In this document: piece by piece, positions 48,601-58,805 of the stretch
Position numbering within the stretch: position 1 is the first letter of the stretch
Layout: each line of letters begins with the position of its first letter
Source: Manduca sexta
Lineage: Eukaryota > Arthropoda > Insecta > Lepidoptera > Sphingidae
Assembly: GCF_014839805.1 (NCBI RefSeq)
Contig: NC_051131.1
Location: 12,760,913-12,824,912, forward strand
DNA: 64,000 nt
Reading direction: 5' to 3'
The notes under the pieces: model-generated
Database searches by the model: none
Told to the model about the DNA's origin: nothing
Seen by the model: only the letters and a program-made list of their open reading frames with translations
Position numbers and translations under genes: made by a program

Positions 48601-50129
48601 AGCCAACATGGCGGCCGTTTGCAAGTGGGATTTAAGCGTAAACATTCGCATTATCGGCCAGATTATGCCCAGATTATAGTGGGCCAGGGTTTGTGAAATT
48701 ATTACGGTGCCGCGCTAAGGCCAAAGTGTCCCATTTGGCACGATTTATGTGTGAATGTAGCCGGGCATAATCCGTGGTCGCGCCACCCGGCCGACTATAA
48801 TTATGAGAAAACAATTTCCGGGATGCATCTTAATGTGCCCCGAGGATTAAGAGATATAGACGTCCCAGTTTTTCTGCGTCTCTAATGCGCCCGGTGACTG
48901 TTTTGTGTGAATTAACGTCACCAAGAAAATATTAGTCGACCCGCGGCAGAAATAAGTATAATTATGTGTATGCAAATCAACGTTAATTAACTTTCTACGA
49001 ACTCTTCGTGGGAAGTTGATTGCTTGTGGGTTTTTATTACTCTGTGCGAGTGTAAGATTTTTTTCATGCTTGCTAATTTATTCTTACTGATGAGATTTAC
49101 GGACATTGCACTGCAAATATAACCAAATTTATTGACAATACTTATGATTAAATTAACAGGAAAGTCTCAACTTTTAAACTGTCTACGATAATAGTGATTG
49201 AATTAGGCCTTCTCGACAGATTTTGTGCTAGTTATTGACTATCTAAGTCATTTTAATGGTCACGAAAAACGCTAGCATCTTCGTTACGCACGACACGTCT
49301 TGCGACCAAAAGAACTTATACGGTATGGATATACATTATGAATAAAAACGAGAACCGGCTGTCCATAATTTCATTACTCCATGGCAAGTTCATATGAACC
49401 AACCTTCTGCGAGAGCAATGCTCTAACGACCTGGTGCGCGACATCGTCGAGTTTCCTCTCGTGGTCGCCGCCGAGCCCCGCCGACAGCGCCGACAGCTGG
49501 CCGCGCAGCCGCTCGTTCTCGGCAGTCAGCGTCGCCAACTGGCTCTGGTAGTGGGCCGCTGATGCCTGATGACAAATTTTAATTCAATTGTTTAAAGCCA
49601 ATTCGTAAACCGTTAAGGCGGTGTTTATTTGATTTCCTTCTGATGCTGATAATTGGTACGAATGATGTCGTAAATTCCTTAGGGTTTTATGTGACTAGAT
49701 ATCCCAAGACAAGCTATTAATATTTTATCACGAATCGCACATTACCCACTAAGCTGCGACAGAGTCATGACCAAATATTTTTCCGTTTTAATGGTGTCAC
49801 ATTTCCCGAGTCGAGAGTTTCAAAATCAGACGCGATGAAGTGACACCCTATTTATCTTTATAGTCACTCGGCACGTCACGCTCACGTTTTCGTCAAAACG
49901 AATTTTGTTTAAAGTATATTTAAAAAAAGACCCATCATTCACACTCTTAATTAACAGACCGCCCGCGTTCACCCTGCACCCACCAATTTAGCCAGACCCT
50001 CCGACTCTTTGCGCCCATTCGAAATAGTATTGAGCTGTTCAATTTGTTCTGAATTGGCAGCCCTACTTATGTTTGTCTTGCGTTTGGATCGGCCAAATTG
50101 TTCCTGCAGATGCGTCAAGTAATTTGAGC
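39459..50129 (-). CDS. NCKAP5/NCKAP5L (CEP169)-like microtubule plus-end protein (5'-incomplete, nine exons)
   Basis: Nine minus-strand exons join without a frame break: 50129-49984, 49565-49404, 46738-46573, 46245-46097, 45829-45700, 45618-43404, 43006-42808, 42388-42253 and 39646-39459. They encode about 1162 residues. The N-terminal exons form coiled coil, including DVAHQVVRALLSQK, SIREEL, RVRELEAQNRALSALL and VRQLRP, which follows the order of the human NCKAP5 coiled-coil block as I remember it. Near the end of the largest exon are two SxIP motifs (SRIP, SKIP), the signature for EB1 binding; mammalian NCKAP5L is a known plus-end tracking protein. I infer a role at microtubule ends. The start Met is not located. 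The alternative is another coiled-coil +TIP. Confidence 0.8.
39647..42252 (-). other. NCKAP5-like intron (2.6 kb)
   Basis: It holds a GC-rich, CACC-rich stretch next to the terminal exon (39660-39830), a moderately GC-rich unassigned stretch (40100-40230) and palindromic MITE copy D (41099-41303). No further exon is supported. Confidence 0.8.
41099..41303. mobile_element. Palindromic TTAA-flanked MITE, copy D (left arm deleted)
   Basis: It begins inside the loop-proximal part (TTCGGCCTTTAAAATTTAAT), so its left tip and TTAA are missing; the right arm is complete to ..GAGGTATCGCCTTAA. The loop reads TTTAATATGACGAAA, the reverse of copy C, which groups it with copy A by arm identity. Confidence 0.8.
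42253..42388 (-). CDS. NCKAP5-like exon, phase 0 to 1
   Basis: Acceptor cgttccag, donor ACTG|gtaaat. It encodes ARANLLDVMLASSDSS, a Ser/Pro-rich run with PAEPPPPY, then RLHRLHRSRRQKT. It continues the preceding ..IDFSDPK in frame. Confidence 0.87.
42619..42688 (-). repeat. SINE family 1, 5'-truncated fragment in an NCKAP5-like intron
   Basis: Last 70 or so bases of the SINE ('atcagctctgtattatatac' to 'ctactactgagagg'), truncated close to the same position as the 10.5-kb fragment. Confidence 0.7.
42808..43006 (-). CDS. NCKAP5-like exon, phase 2 to 0
   Basis: Acceptor cattttcag, donor CCTAAG|gtctgt. It encodes a Gly/Ser-rich linker (GSSGSEGSGGAGSVGGVQ) and then the compact motif ALWAHTGWVHVEKDIDFSDP, which looks conserved and continues into ARANLLDVM across the next junction. 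Confidence 0.88.
43404..45618 (-). CDS. NCKAP5-like large exon (2.2 kb) with SxIP motifs
   Basis: Enters in phase 1 after atttcag and leaves in phase 2 at AACAG|gtaaga. The 738 or so residues are mostly acidic and Ser-rich, thus likely disordered, with GYSTMSSD near the start. A charged helical segment (ALQQRHRDLADLEYDRAEL) and a second (REQALQNVLHFIAEQQKYC) follow. Near the end are SRIP (43589-43600) and SKIP (43532-43543), surrounded by Pro, Ser and basic residues as EB1-binding SxIP motifs usually are. Confidence 0.93.
45700..45829 (-). CDS. NCKAP5-like exon, phase 0 to 1
   Basis: Acceptor tttttcag, donor CGGG|gtaaca. It encodes GLEVTPANLARALSAVDPTL, then a Pro-rich stretch to DPVRG. Frame and phase fit both neighbours. 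Confidence 0.86.
45874..45990 (+). repeat. Degenerate SINE family 2 head in an NCKAP5-like intron
   Basis: 'tctcggtggcgtaatggtat' resembles the A-box part of family 2. The B-box is degraded, and 'gtcgggtaaaatgacattgggtt' corresponds to the segment after the head. Too altered to be a tRNA gene. Confidence 0.5.
46097..46245 (-). CDS. NCKAP5-like exon, phase 1 to 0
   Basis: Acceptor catttcag, donor CTGAAG|gtacag. It encodes VHLVDVGSCGSLVSF, a Pro/His-rich linker (PPPAPPVPHPHP) and KRRHQILADIWTELK. It connects ..PRDLQ to GLEVTPAN in frame. Confidence 0.88.
46573..46738 (-). CDS. NCKAP5-like coiled-coil exon
   Basis: Acceptor tcatttcag, donor CAAG|gtgaga. It encodes SIREELGCARARVRELEAQN followed by RALSALLVRQLRPQPRP and a Thr/Pro-rich tail (TPHTPLTPLTPRD). 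The heptad-like Leu spacing and RxLxxQNRxLS pattern correspond to the human NCKAP5 segment after QALLTQK (from memory). Confidence 0.88.
46791..47083. repeat. Recent tandem duplication, 146-bp unit, two copies
   Basis: Copy 1 is 46791-46936 and copy 2 is 46937-47083; both contain TAATACGCCTCATTTCTCTA and GCAAAGTAGTTTGTTTACAG. They differ by about two small changes (GGATAAAATATGG against GGGTAAATATGG), so the duplication is young. It lies in the intron just upstream of the coiled-coil exon. Confidence 0.93.
47084..49403 (-). other. NCKAP5-like intron (rest of 46739-49403)
   Basis: No exon was found. Most is AT-rich. The stretch 48540-48980 is clearly less AT-rich, non-repetitive and listed separately as a possible regulatory block. 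Confidence 0.75.
48540..48980. promoter_or_regulatory. Possible conserved non-coding block in an NCKAP5-like intron
   Basis: A complex, GC-balanced island in an AT-rich intron, with no open frame on either strand and no repeat match in the window. It contains GCCATCTTT (48557-48565) and AACATGGCGGCC (48605-48616), which resemble YY1/Pleiohomeotic sites, and ATGCAAAT (48970-48977), an octamer. Enhancer or response-element function is inference only. Confidence 0.3.
49404..49565 (-). CDS. NCKAP5-like coiled-coil exon
   Basis: Acceptor gtcatcag, donor CAGAAG|gttggt; 54 residues, phase 0/0. It encodes ASAAHYQSQLATLTAENERL, then RGQLSALSAGLGGDHERKL and DDVAHQVVRALLSQK. The last segment parallels human NCKAP5 DEVANQVVQALLTQK as I recall it, the strongest single family clue. 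Confidence 0.88.
49984..50129 (-). CDS. NCKAP5-like exon, most upstream one detected
   Basis: On the minus strand an open segment SNYLTHLQEQFGRSKRKTN, then SEQIEQLNTISNGRKE and SEGLAKL ends at TTG|gtgggt and continues in phase into ASAAHYQSQ. It is too short to show among long open frames, but composition, donor and helical pattern fit, and NYLTHLQEQ resembles the start of the vertebrate coiled coil (from memory). The acceptor is uncertain: tataag|GC at 50129 keeps SNYLTH; ctgcag at 50103 would start at EQFGRS. Confidence 0.6.
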
Positions 50130-51492
50130 CTTATAGCTGAAAGGACAAAGTTTATCAAAGAGGTGTTTTATGTTGTAACGAGAGTTTTTCATTAGTCATC
50201 AAGCGAGGGCGAGACACAAAGAGTTTGTGTGTTTGTGTGTCTGCAACAACACGCGTTTGATGGCGTCAAAGGGGAGTTTTGAATGGGAGAGGTTACCTCC
50301 GTTTAACATGGACGGTTACTGTAGTTTTTTTACAACAATGCTGGTGAAAATGGGACTTGGTTACTCATTTTATTGATATTAGAAGAATTTCCGATTTCCC
50401 CAGCGGTATCTATATCGAAATCTTAATAACCGTAATTCACATTTTTGTTCACATCACAATCAACATCAACAAATGTTGTAACTTCATGTCACAAATGATA
50501 TCATTTCGTTTTGATTATTTTGAATTTCTTACCTATTTTTCAATGTAATTGGATTACGCAGTTAACAGAATGTGTGTACGTAACCTTATAACTGAAATAA
50601 TATTTTTAAGTGCAAATTTGGTAATCGAATTAAAAATACAAATAATTTTGCGATATATACAATTTTATGAAGCTGTGACATAATCATGGTTTTTCACTCA
50701 GGTTTTTCATAGATAATATAACATAATTTTTTTGCGCATACTTCATACAATACTAACTTTTTAAATGTTTAATCAACGAGTTTCTTTATCAAGGTCGGTA
50801 TTTATTGTATAAGGAATGTATGCCCAAAATTCAATTCAAATGAATTTAGTGAATATAAAACAAGGAATATAACATTGTCTGCGAGAAATAGATATATATA
50901 ATACGTAGCTATCTAGGTACCTAAATGCGACTTTCCGCCTAAAATAATTATTTACCGACCAAATCATTCATAATTTACCTTTCTGGAAATCAAACACTTA
51001 CATTATACACCCGCATAGCAGATTTAATTAAATAGCAATGTTTAATTGAAATTTCAGAGATTGACTGACGGATCAGGTACCGGGAGATTGTTTCGTTAAA
51101 ATATATTGTGATATCCCGCCATTACCGTTCGGCCGCCATTTTGAATCTGTACGGTTTTGGTAAAATTCATTTGTATTTTGCATTTGAAACGCAGATGTTA
51201 AAGGGATTTGGGTAATTAAATTTGTGGCAGATTACCTTGAGCAGATAACATTTCAATTTAGTTTTTGTTTTGATTTGCGTTTCATTTACCGAGTTTGAAT
51301 TCACTTATTTCTGAAATTGCTGTAACTTGAAATTAAATAATGTTGTATAGCTTACATTATAGATATATTTAAGGTACGAATTGTTTTAACTTATGCACTA
51401 TAGGTTTGTAGAGCGTATTGAGTTCTGTATTGACAGGTGTCGAGGCTATGTTTATAAAAGGTATAATTTATATTCCTAAAAAAATACTGTCT

Positions 51493-51735
51493 GAATCCTT
51501 CGTTTGGGCAGCCCGATCTAAGGGTCGATAGCAAAATGTATTGAAAACGAAATACCTGTATCTCATGATGCAGAATCACTACATAGAGCAAATAATTCAA
51601 CGAAAAATAATAAAATTACTATTTGAACCTTCGTTTGGGTAATTATCGATCCAGGGATTGATAGGAAAAATGTATTTCAAACGAAATACATATATCTCAT
51701 GATAAAAAATCACAACATTGAGCAAAGAATTTATC
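51493..51735. repeat. Diverged tandem duplication, about 132-bp period
   Basis: 'CCTTCGTTTGGG', 'ACGAAATAC' and 'TATCTCATGAT' recur in the same order in 51493-51600 and 51625-51735, with many substitutions. This is an old duplication without an obvious mobile origin. Confidence 0.75.
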
Positions 51736-51998
51736 TTAAAACCATAGCAAATTCAAATGCATTTCCCTAATTTAATGAAAACAAAAGAACATTTACCAAA
51801 TCCGCTTTTATGATATGTCATGAATCCTGAGTGATTATTATAACGCGAATTCAGCAAGTCATAAGATTTATGGGCGTATCAGTCGTAAATATTTTAATCT
51901 GGTTAAGAGGAGTTCCGTCCAGGAAGGGAATTGTGGAGTTATTTTTCGATTGCCGTGTCTTTGTGCTAATGCTTTTACTCTACCGCAAGTGCTGATAG

Positions 51999-52332
51999 CG
52001 GCGATAGCCTAGTTGGGTGTGGAACGGACTGCCAAGACGAATGTCCGCAGGTTCAAATCCCAAGGGCACATACCTCTGACTTTTCTAAAATCATGTGTGT
52101 ATTCTTTGTGAATTTATCGTTTGCTTGAAAACAACGTGAGGAAACCTGCACATCTGAGAAGTTCTCTATAGGAATTGCGAAGGTGTTTGAGGTCTACCAA
52201 TCCGCACTAGGCCAGCGTGGTGGACTAAGGCCTAATCCCTCTCAGTAGTAGAGGAGGCCCGTGTTCAGCAGTGGGCAACTATGGCAACTATATATATATA
52301 TAATACATGGCTGATATTATTATTATATTATT
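51999..52332 (+). mobile_element. SINE family 1, full-length sense copy with 12-bp target duplication
   Basis: The tRNA-like head CGGCGATAGCCTAGTTGGG has a B-box (GGTTCAAATCCC), then the body, then an AT/ATT-rich tail. It is flanked by AAGTGCTGATAG at 51987-51998 and again at 52333-52344. This is the best reference copy of the family here. Confidence 0.92.
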
Positions 52333-52369
52333 AAGTGCTGATAGTAGTGAACAGAAGAAAAAATTAAAA

Positions 52370-52620
52370 CAGGGGAACATTTGCCGCGGTCCTAGGCACA
52401 GCTTAGTGTGTATATGTTTAGCTTGTTAATACCCATTGAGGTTTATGAGAGGTCGTGAACATTACCTGGCCTTCTCCCTCTGCCCATCTTAAGAGAGTTC
52501 CTTTTCCTTCCCTCGTACTTCCCTTCCCCAGATATTCCATCCCGACTTTCCTTTAGGACTCAGCAGTCCTAAGCCGCGGGATTCCAGTATCCTGCCTGTT
52601 CTTGATCTACAGTCATAATA
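52370..52620 (-). repeat. Dispersed repeat family R4, copy 2
   Basis: 'acatttgccgcggtcctagg', 'cattgaggtt', 'cgtgaacatt' and a pyrimidine-rich block align with the reverse complement of 34080-34440. Confidence 0.5.
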
Positions 52621-52669
52621 AATATCAGTCTCGTTCTACGTGAATTTCATTGCGCTTCCTACACTATCT

Positions 52670-52858
52670 ATATACTAATATATAAAGGTGAAGTGTTTGT
52701 TTGAACGTGCTAATTTCAGGATAATAAATCGATTTTTTTGCACTAATAAGAAACTACATTATTCCTGAATGCTATAGGCCGCTTTTTATCGTGAGAAAAT
52801 ATGCAGCGGGATTTATCCGGAATTTTTTCACGCGAGCGGAGCCGCGAGCAAAAGCAGT
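52670..52858. repeat. Helitron-like dispersed repeat
   Basis: It starts near 'ctatatactaatatataaag' and contains 'gtttgtttgaacgtgctaat' and, at the other end, 'gcgagcggagccgcgagcaa'. I associate both segments with common lepidopteran Helitron-type repeats; no hairpin or CTRR end was confirmed. Confidence 0.4.
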
Positions 52859-53399
52859 ATTGTATAGTAACTTATAAAGTTGTTCATACATATACAAAAC
52901 TTATTAGTAAGATGAATGCAATGTCACGCTCTGAATCTTCATTTATTTACTTTTTAAGTAAACTTTTAGTATTAATGATCGGTTGCTTCAATAAAAGCGT
53001 CGCGACGGTCTCGGCCGACGCTCTAAGTGGTTCGCAAACTAAGCAATTAACTTTAATATCTTAATAGTACTACTTTTGCTTACTTTTTTTGCTTACTACT
53101 TGCTTTACTTAAATAAATTGGACGTAGTTATATTAAAAGGCAACCATTTATAAGACAACCTTGAACTTTTTTTAATGTATAGACCTGCTAACGAGCCAGT
53201 GAGACATTTTTTTTTAAATGACACTACGTTTTTTAGCCTGGCAATGGCTGTCTTATACAAATACACTGGACTTTTAGGTGAGCGCCTTGTTCGCTCGCAA
53301 CCCTTGAAATGAGCGACCATGCTGCGGGCAACCCAGTAACGGGTTGCGAACCTCGGCTCAGAACGGTCACTGGGAGGGGATGAGACATCAACGATTATG

Positions 53400-53675
53400 A
53401 GAGGGAGTCACACACACACACACGCACATAATCACGAATTTAAACCCGAAAGGGTAAGCAGAGGCGCAACCAGGCTACACACTTTTCGTCAAGTGTGTTC
53501 CGTCCCATGATGCGAGCCTATCGGCATATCGGGCACAGATTCCAGACTCCGGGCTGATACTGAGCAGAAAACCCAAATATTCCTTTTCCCGACCTGGGAT
53601 TGGAACCTAGGACCCCAGAGCTCTGTCGTTCTGCGCATGCTGCATAACTACGCTTCCGAGGCAGTCAAGGCCTAA
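53400..53675 (-). repeat. SINE family 2, reverse copy with CA-repeat end
   Basis: Left to right: a CA microsatellite, then 'aagggtaagcagaggcgcaa', 'gggctgatactgagcaga' and the reversed tRNA-like head ending 'ccgaggcagtc'. The CA/TG repeat is the element's 3' tail. Confidence 0.75.
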
Positions 53676-54354
53676 AACACCAAACAAAATGGGTTGGTTA
53701 CTTTTGGCATAACCAGATCCAATTGCAATATTTTACCTACTTTATCTAATTATGAGTCATGTAGGGGAGCAAATATTAAACTAGGGTTGTCTAAAATGAA
53801 TACAGCGTGACGTAATCATGGGCGGAGTGACCATTGACCGCCACCCTTGCATATTTCCCTTTGAATAGTTCTGACGTCACAACTCACATTAATATTGCCT
53901 TTTAGGAGTTTTAAAATGTATATTAATATTATTAACAGCTATGTGTATGTTTAGGTTTGTTTAGGTATATTTTTTAGCTGTTCTGGGATATGATACCTTT
54001 TCGAACTGAGCCAGTCGATAGCGTCGGCGAACTCGCGTTAATGCTCGTGTACAATTTAAATAAACATAAAATTTTGTAGATTTTGATTTAAATAACTATA
54101 ATCACATAAAACAAATAAGTATACCTGTAAAGGTTTATCACCTAGTACATATAATAATACTCATTGTTGAAATAAAAGTTTTGCGGATTTTATTTAAATG
54201 TCAACATTCGCGTAAACATAAGAAATTATTAAAAGTTATTGTATTAGTTGTAAGAATAGAGTGGTAAACCGATGGTGTAAGCATTTATGAATAAAAAAAT
54301 AAGCGTATTTTATCCGTAGCTACACGTGAACTTTTACTGGTAGTTCACATATAT

Positions 54355-54635
54355 GTGAGAGGCCGCCTGGGTAGGTACCATCGCAAGGTCTATTTCTGCT
54401 GCCAAGCAACAGTATATAGTCACTGGTATGTTGTGTTCCGGTTTGAAGGACATTGTAGCCAGTGTAACTACTGGACATAATGAGACTTAACATCTCATGT
54501 TTTAGGATAGCGAGCGCAGTGGAATAACAAACAATACTTTGTAATTCAAGGTGTTGGATTTCTAATGTTTATGGGCGGTGGTATCGCTTACCATCAGGCG
54601 AACGGCAAGCTCATTTCGTCATTAAAAAAAAAGAA
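54355..54635 (+). repeat. Dispersed repeat family R2, longest copy
   Basis: It runs from 'gaggccgcctgggtaggtac' to an A-rich tail after 'gaacggcaagctcatttcgt'. It joins the part seen at 31.1 kb to the part seen at 8.9 and 30.3 kb, showing they are one element. Confidence 0.7.
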
Positions 54636-56904
54636 TACAGTATAGGACAAAATAAAGAAACCTTTATGCCTCAGAAAGTAAATTTACTTTCTAATTTTAT
54701 CGCCTGCTCTTGACCTTGTTATCCCTACTAGACCTCACTTAGCCAAATTGGAAGAAAGAACCAAAAGGCTGTTTGATCTAATTATTCTGATTTTAGGGGA
54801 GCTAAAACGTAGGGTTGTAGGAAATTTAACTTTTTTTATGTATATAATATAATATAATATAGTTAGTTAAAGGAGTTATCGTCAACCCATTAAGGTGAAA
54901 TTTTACGGATATCTTTAGTTTCGATGATAATGCATGGTTACTGACATGCTAAAACCAATATGGCGGACGATCCAAGATCAAGGACTATTTATTTTCTGTG
55001 CATACCCATATATATGGGTATTAAGTGAAACAATTTGCAGAGAGAAATTAATGTAAAAAAAACCATATTACGATTTGTAGAGAGAAATAATTGACAAAAA
55101 AAAATGTAATTCAGAGCAGTAAACATTGCGAACAAAGACCCTATTTTTGACAAAGGTTTGCACTCAGTTCTAGAAGATTATTAGAGTAAAGGTAATTCTA
55201 ATTTAATTCCGTACTTATTGTTTCGTCAACAGCCCCATTCGTTATAATTACACACAATAACTAGAATTAAATCCGTGTCCATTAATCACAGTACATCATT
55301 AGCTTTGTTCGGTCACGCGTACTAACCCGGCGTGCGTGCCGAAACCGAAAGGTTTTCTTTTTCCCCGCACTAACGGTGTACCTGATTGATGGTTGTCAGT
55401 ATTTGCTTTTATTGGCGGGAAGCGTTGTTTTTAAGCTAGCGATGGCTGAATGTTGCAGTTTAAAAATCGATAATTAGTGACTGCAGACACTAAAAATATG
55501 TTATGATAGAATGTCTAGAAGATTGAACGGTTTCAAAATACATGTTTAATGAAACTATTTGGTTCAAGTATCTATAAAATTGAAGTAACATATATTCTAC
55601 TATGCTCCTTAACATTAATGTGGAAGTTTGTGATCGGAAAGGATGTTTACAATCGCATATATCGTTTGATGGATTTAAATTATCACCCAGATAAACCATG
55701 CCCCGCGACAAGGAAGGCTGCAGTCTAAATATAAATCATAAAGTCTCCAAGCAAATATAAAAAACCGAGATAAAATTCGGAAACTTGTTACATTACGATT
55801 ATTTTTGATACAGAAACATGGGTTACCATGCCATTAGACTTAACCGGATTAATTAATACCTATTTATCCTGCACTGTCAGCTTTGATTACACTCGTGAAT
55901 ATGTATAATCCGATCAATTATGCGGCGCATCTGAACCGGCAACAGTTAATAGATCAGGCGGCCGTCCAATTTGGCCGGATTATCTTATCGACGAGTTTGT
56001 GCAGACTTGTGGCATCGAGAATAGCAATAACCGCCATCTTGACACTGTTTCCATTGACTGCGTTTTTTTTAGTAATTGTTATTATGAACACGTGTATTTA
56101 ACACAGTTATTGGCGTAGATTTAGGTCTATTGAACTTGTTTCTAAGTAACAAAATTGCTAGCTAAGTTAGATAACACTAACAAATATACGGAAACAATAC
56201 CTATACAAAGTTAAACTTTGATTCGTCACCGAGTCCAAAATCTGTTATGTTAAATTATTTTAGGATTTTAGTGGCTTTTGAAGGCTGTATAATTTTTGTT
56301 AAATAGTTTTTATTTTTTACTTTTCATTGCGCTAACAAAATTAGACTACCTTATTAAGTAATCAGATTTTTTATTTAATGTAGTTCCAATAATTTAGAAA
56401 CCCATATTATAATTAGCTATAAGAGTTCAATTTGGAAACACTAAATAAATTAAGTAAAAGATTTTTTCAAGCGAAGATATCTCGAGATTAATCGTGTCGT
56501 GTGTAACAGTGCGCTCCCGTTAATTGGTTTCGTTAAGGCACAACTATGTGGACCGCAGCCTCTGCGCCCGGGTACCCGTAATTATGAAAATACATCGCTT
56601 AAACCCCCACCTACCCCTTCCACTAGGGTTACCATCAGTATTCAATTACATCATGATACTGGATAATTACTAGGTTAATTAAATTAATAATGTAAGGTAC
56701 GAATTTCATAAGAAATTTAGCGTTTTTATTCTTCCATTAATTTTAGCTAGTTAAAGCAGCTGGGTTAATATGAAACTAAAATAAGTCTATAAATACATTC
56801 CTTTGCTTCAAACGTTTTAAGATTGACATACAAGAGATAGATTATTTTTATTTAGAGATAATATTTTTTTACCTAGCAACCCTAAACATTAAGAGTGTAG
56901 TGAA

Positions 56905-57855
56905 TAGTGATGTAACGAATGTCATTTTTTGAACATTCGCGAATGCGAATGCGAATGCGAATATCTGCTACCGACATTCGCGAATGCGAATGCGAATGCG
57001 AATGTTTAGTTTTTGTTCAAATTTGGCGCCAATTTTCTATGATGATTATCTAAATTTTATTATTATCTAAGATGATAATTATCTAAACATTACATAACTT
57101 ATGTAAAGACTGATAAAAAAATTATAGAAGAATTTGTTTTTGTTTCTTTCAATTGCTTTTAATTTCTTAGTTGCTAATGTGTTACAAGTTCTAATGAGAA
57201 TTCATTTTTAGGCTTTATTAAAGTAAACGAAATAATTTTGTTTATTTTTAAAGTTTAATATTCCTCTACTCAAGTTTAATTACTAACTTAAAAACATGGT
57301 AAAAATAGTTAATTAATTGGTATGTTTTAAGAAAGAGAGGTATTTTTCTTTGAGAGTCTATAATTTTTTGTTTGTTTGTTTAGACTATATTTATAGTTTA
57401 TTGTAGAAGAATATTGTTTAGATTTTGATTTTATTAACCTACTATTACACACATACAGTATTACGAATATTATCTCGGAAGGGGTATGCAGAGGCGCAAC
57501 CAGGGCACCCAGTTTTCGCCAAGTATATTCCGTCTAATAGTGTGAAAGGGGCGAGCCTATCGCCATGTCGGGCACAAATTTCACACTCCGGGCTGATACT
57601 GAGCAGAAAAACCTAAATATCACTTTGCCCGATCCGGGATTCGAACCCAGGACCTTAGAGCGCTGCCGTACCGCACATGCAGTAGAACTATGCCACCGAG
57701 GCAGTCTACTATTATCTTCAAATTTTTTTTTTCTTATATTGACATTCGCAATACATTCGCAGAAATTTTGCGAATGCGAATGCGAATGCGAATATCCAAA
57801 AATATGCGAATATTCGCGAATACGAATGCGAATGCGAATATTCGTTACATCACTA
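56905..57855. mobile_element. hAT-type element with GCGAAT-repeat ends and intact 8-bp target duplication
   Basis: Ends are TAGTGATGTAACGAAT and ATTCGTTACATCACTA, perfect inverted repeats. The subterminal zones are runs of GCGAAT hexamers on both sides (56936-57002 and 57770-57842). It is flanked by GTAGTGAA at 56897-56904 and 57856-57863. No transposase is present. A SINE family 2 copy (57476-57709) has inserted inside, so the hAT insertion came first. Confidence 0.92.
57476..57709 (-). mobile_element. SINE family 2, reverse copy inserted in the hAT element
   Basis: From 'cggaaggggtatgcagaggc' to the reversed head 'ccaccgaggcagtc'; the B-box complement is GGGATTCGAACCC. The short flank repeat TATTATCT at 57468-57475 and 57710-57717 is consistent with a target duplication. 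Confidence 0.8.
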
Positions 57856-58359
57856 GTAGTGAATAACCAGCACAGTCGGTATAAAATGCAACGGTTCCGG
57901 TACAACTATTTGGCAAGTATTTCGTACAGATTTGGCATTTTGTTCGTCGGAATTTAATTAAGCCATCGGTTACCTCTGCTTTCGTATTGTATTTTGTAAA
58001 CAATGTTGAGTGTTAATAGAAATGTTCATTTATTTGATGTTAATTTAGTTATCGTGTTCGGAGGTCAAGTTAAAATGGTCATAGTATATCAGTAACGTTT
58101 ACTACGACTGTATTACTATAATTATTGGTCTAGTGGCGAGTTATATCTGTAATTTACTCTTTAAAGTTCTTGGTTCAGAAATTCCCAATTAGAGTATTTT
58201 TATCAAATAATTTCGAAGGAAACGTGAGTTGTCCGTGCAGTAAGTCATCAAGTTTCTTTGTTTTTCATATAATATGTATTATTTTGTATTCTGTACTGTG
58301 ACCAAGCTATGTACCGTTAATGGCTGTATCATTACCCTTCATGCTATAACACGATTCTA

Positions 58360-58628
58360 AAAACACACACACACACACACACACAACACGCATTTATCCC
58401 CGAAGAGGTATGCAGAGGCGCAACTATGGTACCTACTTTTCGCCAAGTGTGTTCCGTCTTATGATAGTGGGCGTGCCTATATCGGGCACAAATTCCAGAC
58501 TCCAGGCTGAGATTGAGCAAAAAAACCCAAATATCACTTTGCTCGACCCAGGATTCGAACCCAGGACCTCAGAGCGCTGCCCTTTAGCGTATGCAGTACA
58601 ACTGCGTCATCGAGGCAGTCAACATACA
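58360..58628 (-). mobile_element. SINE family 2, reverse copy with CA tail and 15-bp target duplication
   Basis: The tail is an AC microsatellite (58362-58384), then the body, then the reversed tRNA-like head ending 'catcgaggcagtc'. Flanks TATAACACGATTCTA (58345-58359) and TATAACATGATTCTA (58629-58643) differ at one base. Confidence 0.87.
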
Positions 58629-58649
58629 TATAACATGATTCTAGTCGGC

Positions 58650-58805
58650 AAAATGAATGAATCCCTCCTAGTAGCGTTTCGGCCACGGCGGCCATCTCAA
58701 CGAAGCCAGCCAGGTATGCAGTGAATATTTTAGTGCAAAAGTGTACGCAAAACATAGGTGCATTCTCTGTTCCTTCACTCTCATAGTCCGGTGAGAGATA
58801 AGGGA
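58650..58805 (+). repeat. Dispersed repeat family R3, partial copy
   Basis: 'atgaatccctcctagtagcg', 'tttcggccacgg' and 'atagtccggtgagag' match the 13.1-kb copy in the same orientation. Confidence 0.6.

Noticed and set aside
53985..54055. Possible further upstream exon of the NCKAP5-like gene (minus strand, ending before a GTATCA donor)
   Set aside because: Open in two frames, no convincing acceptor, and no similarity to the expected coiled-coil N-terminus.
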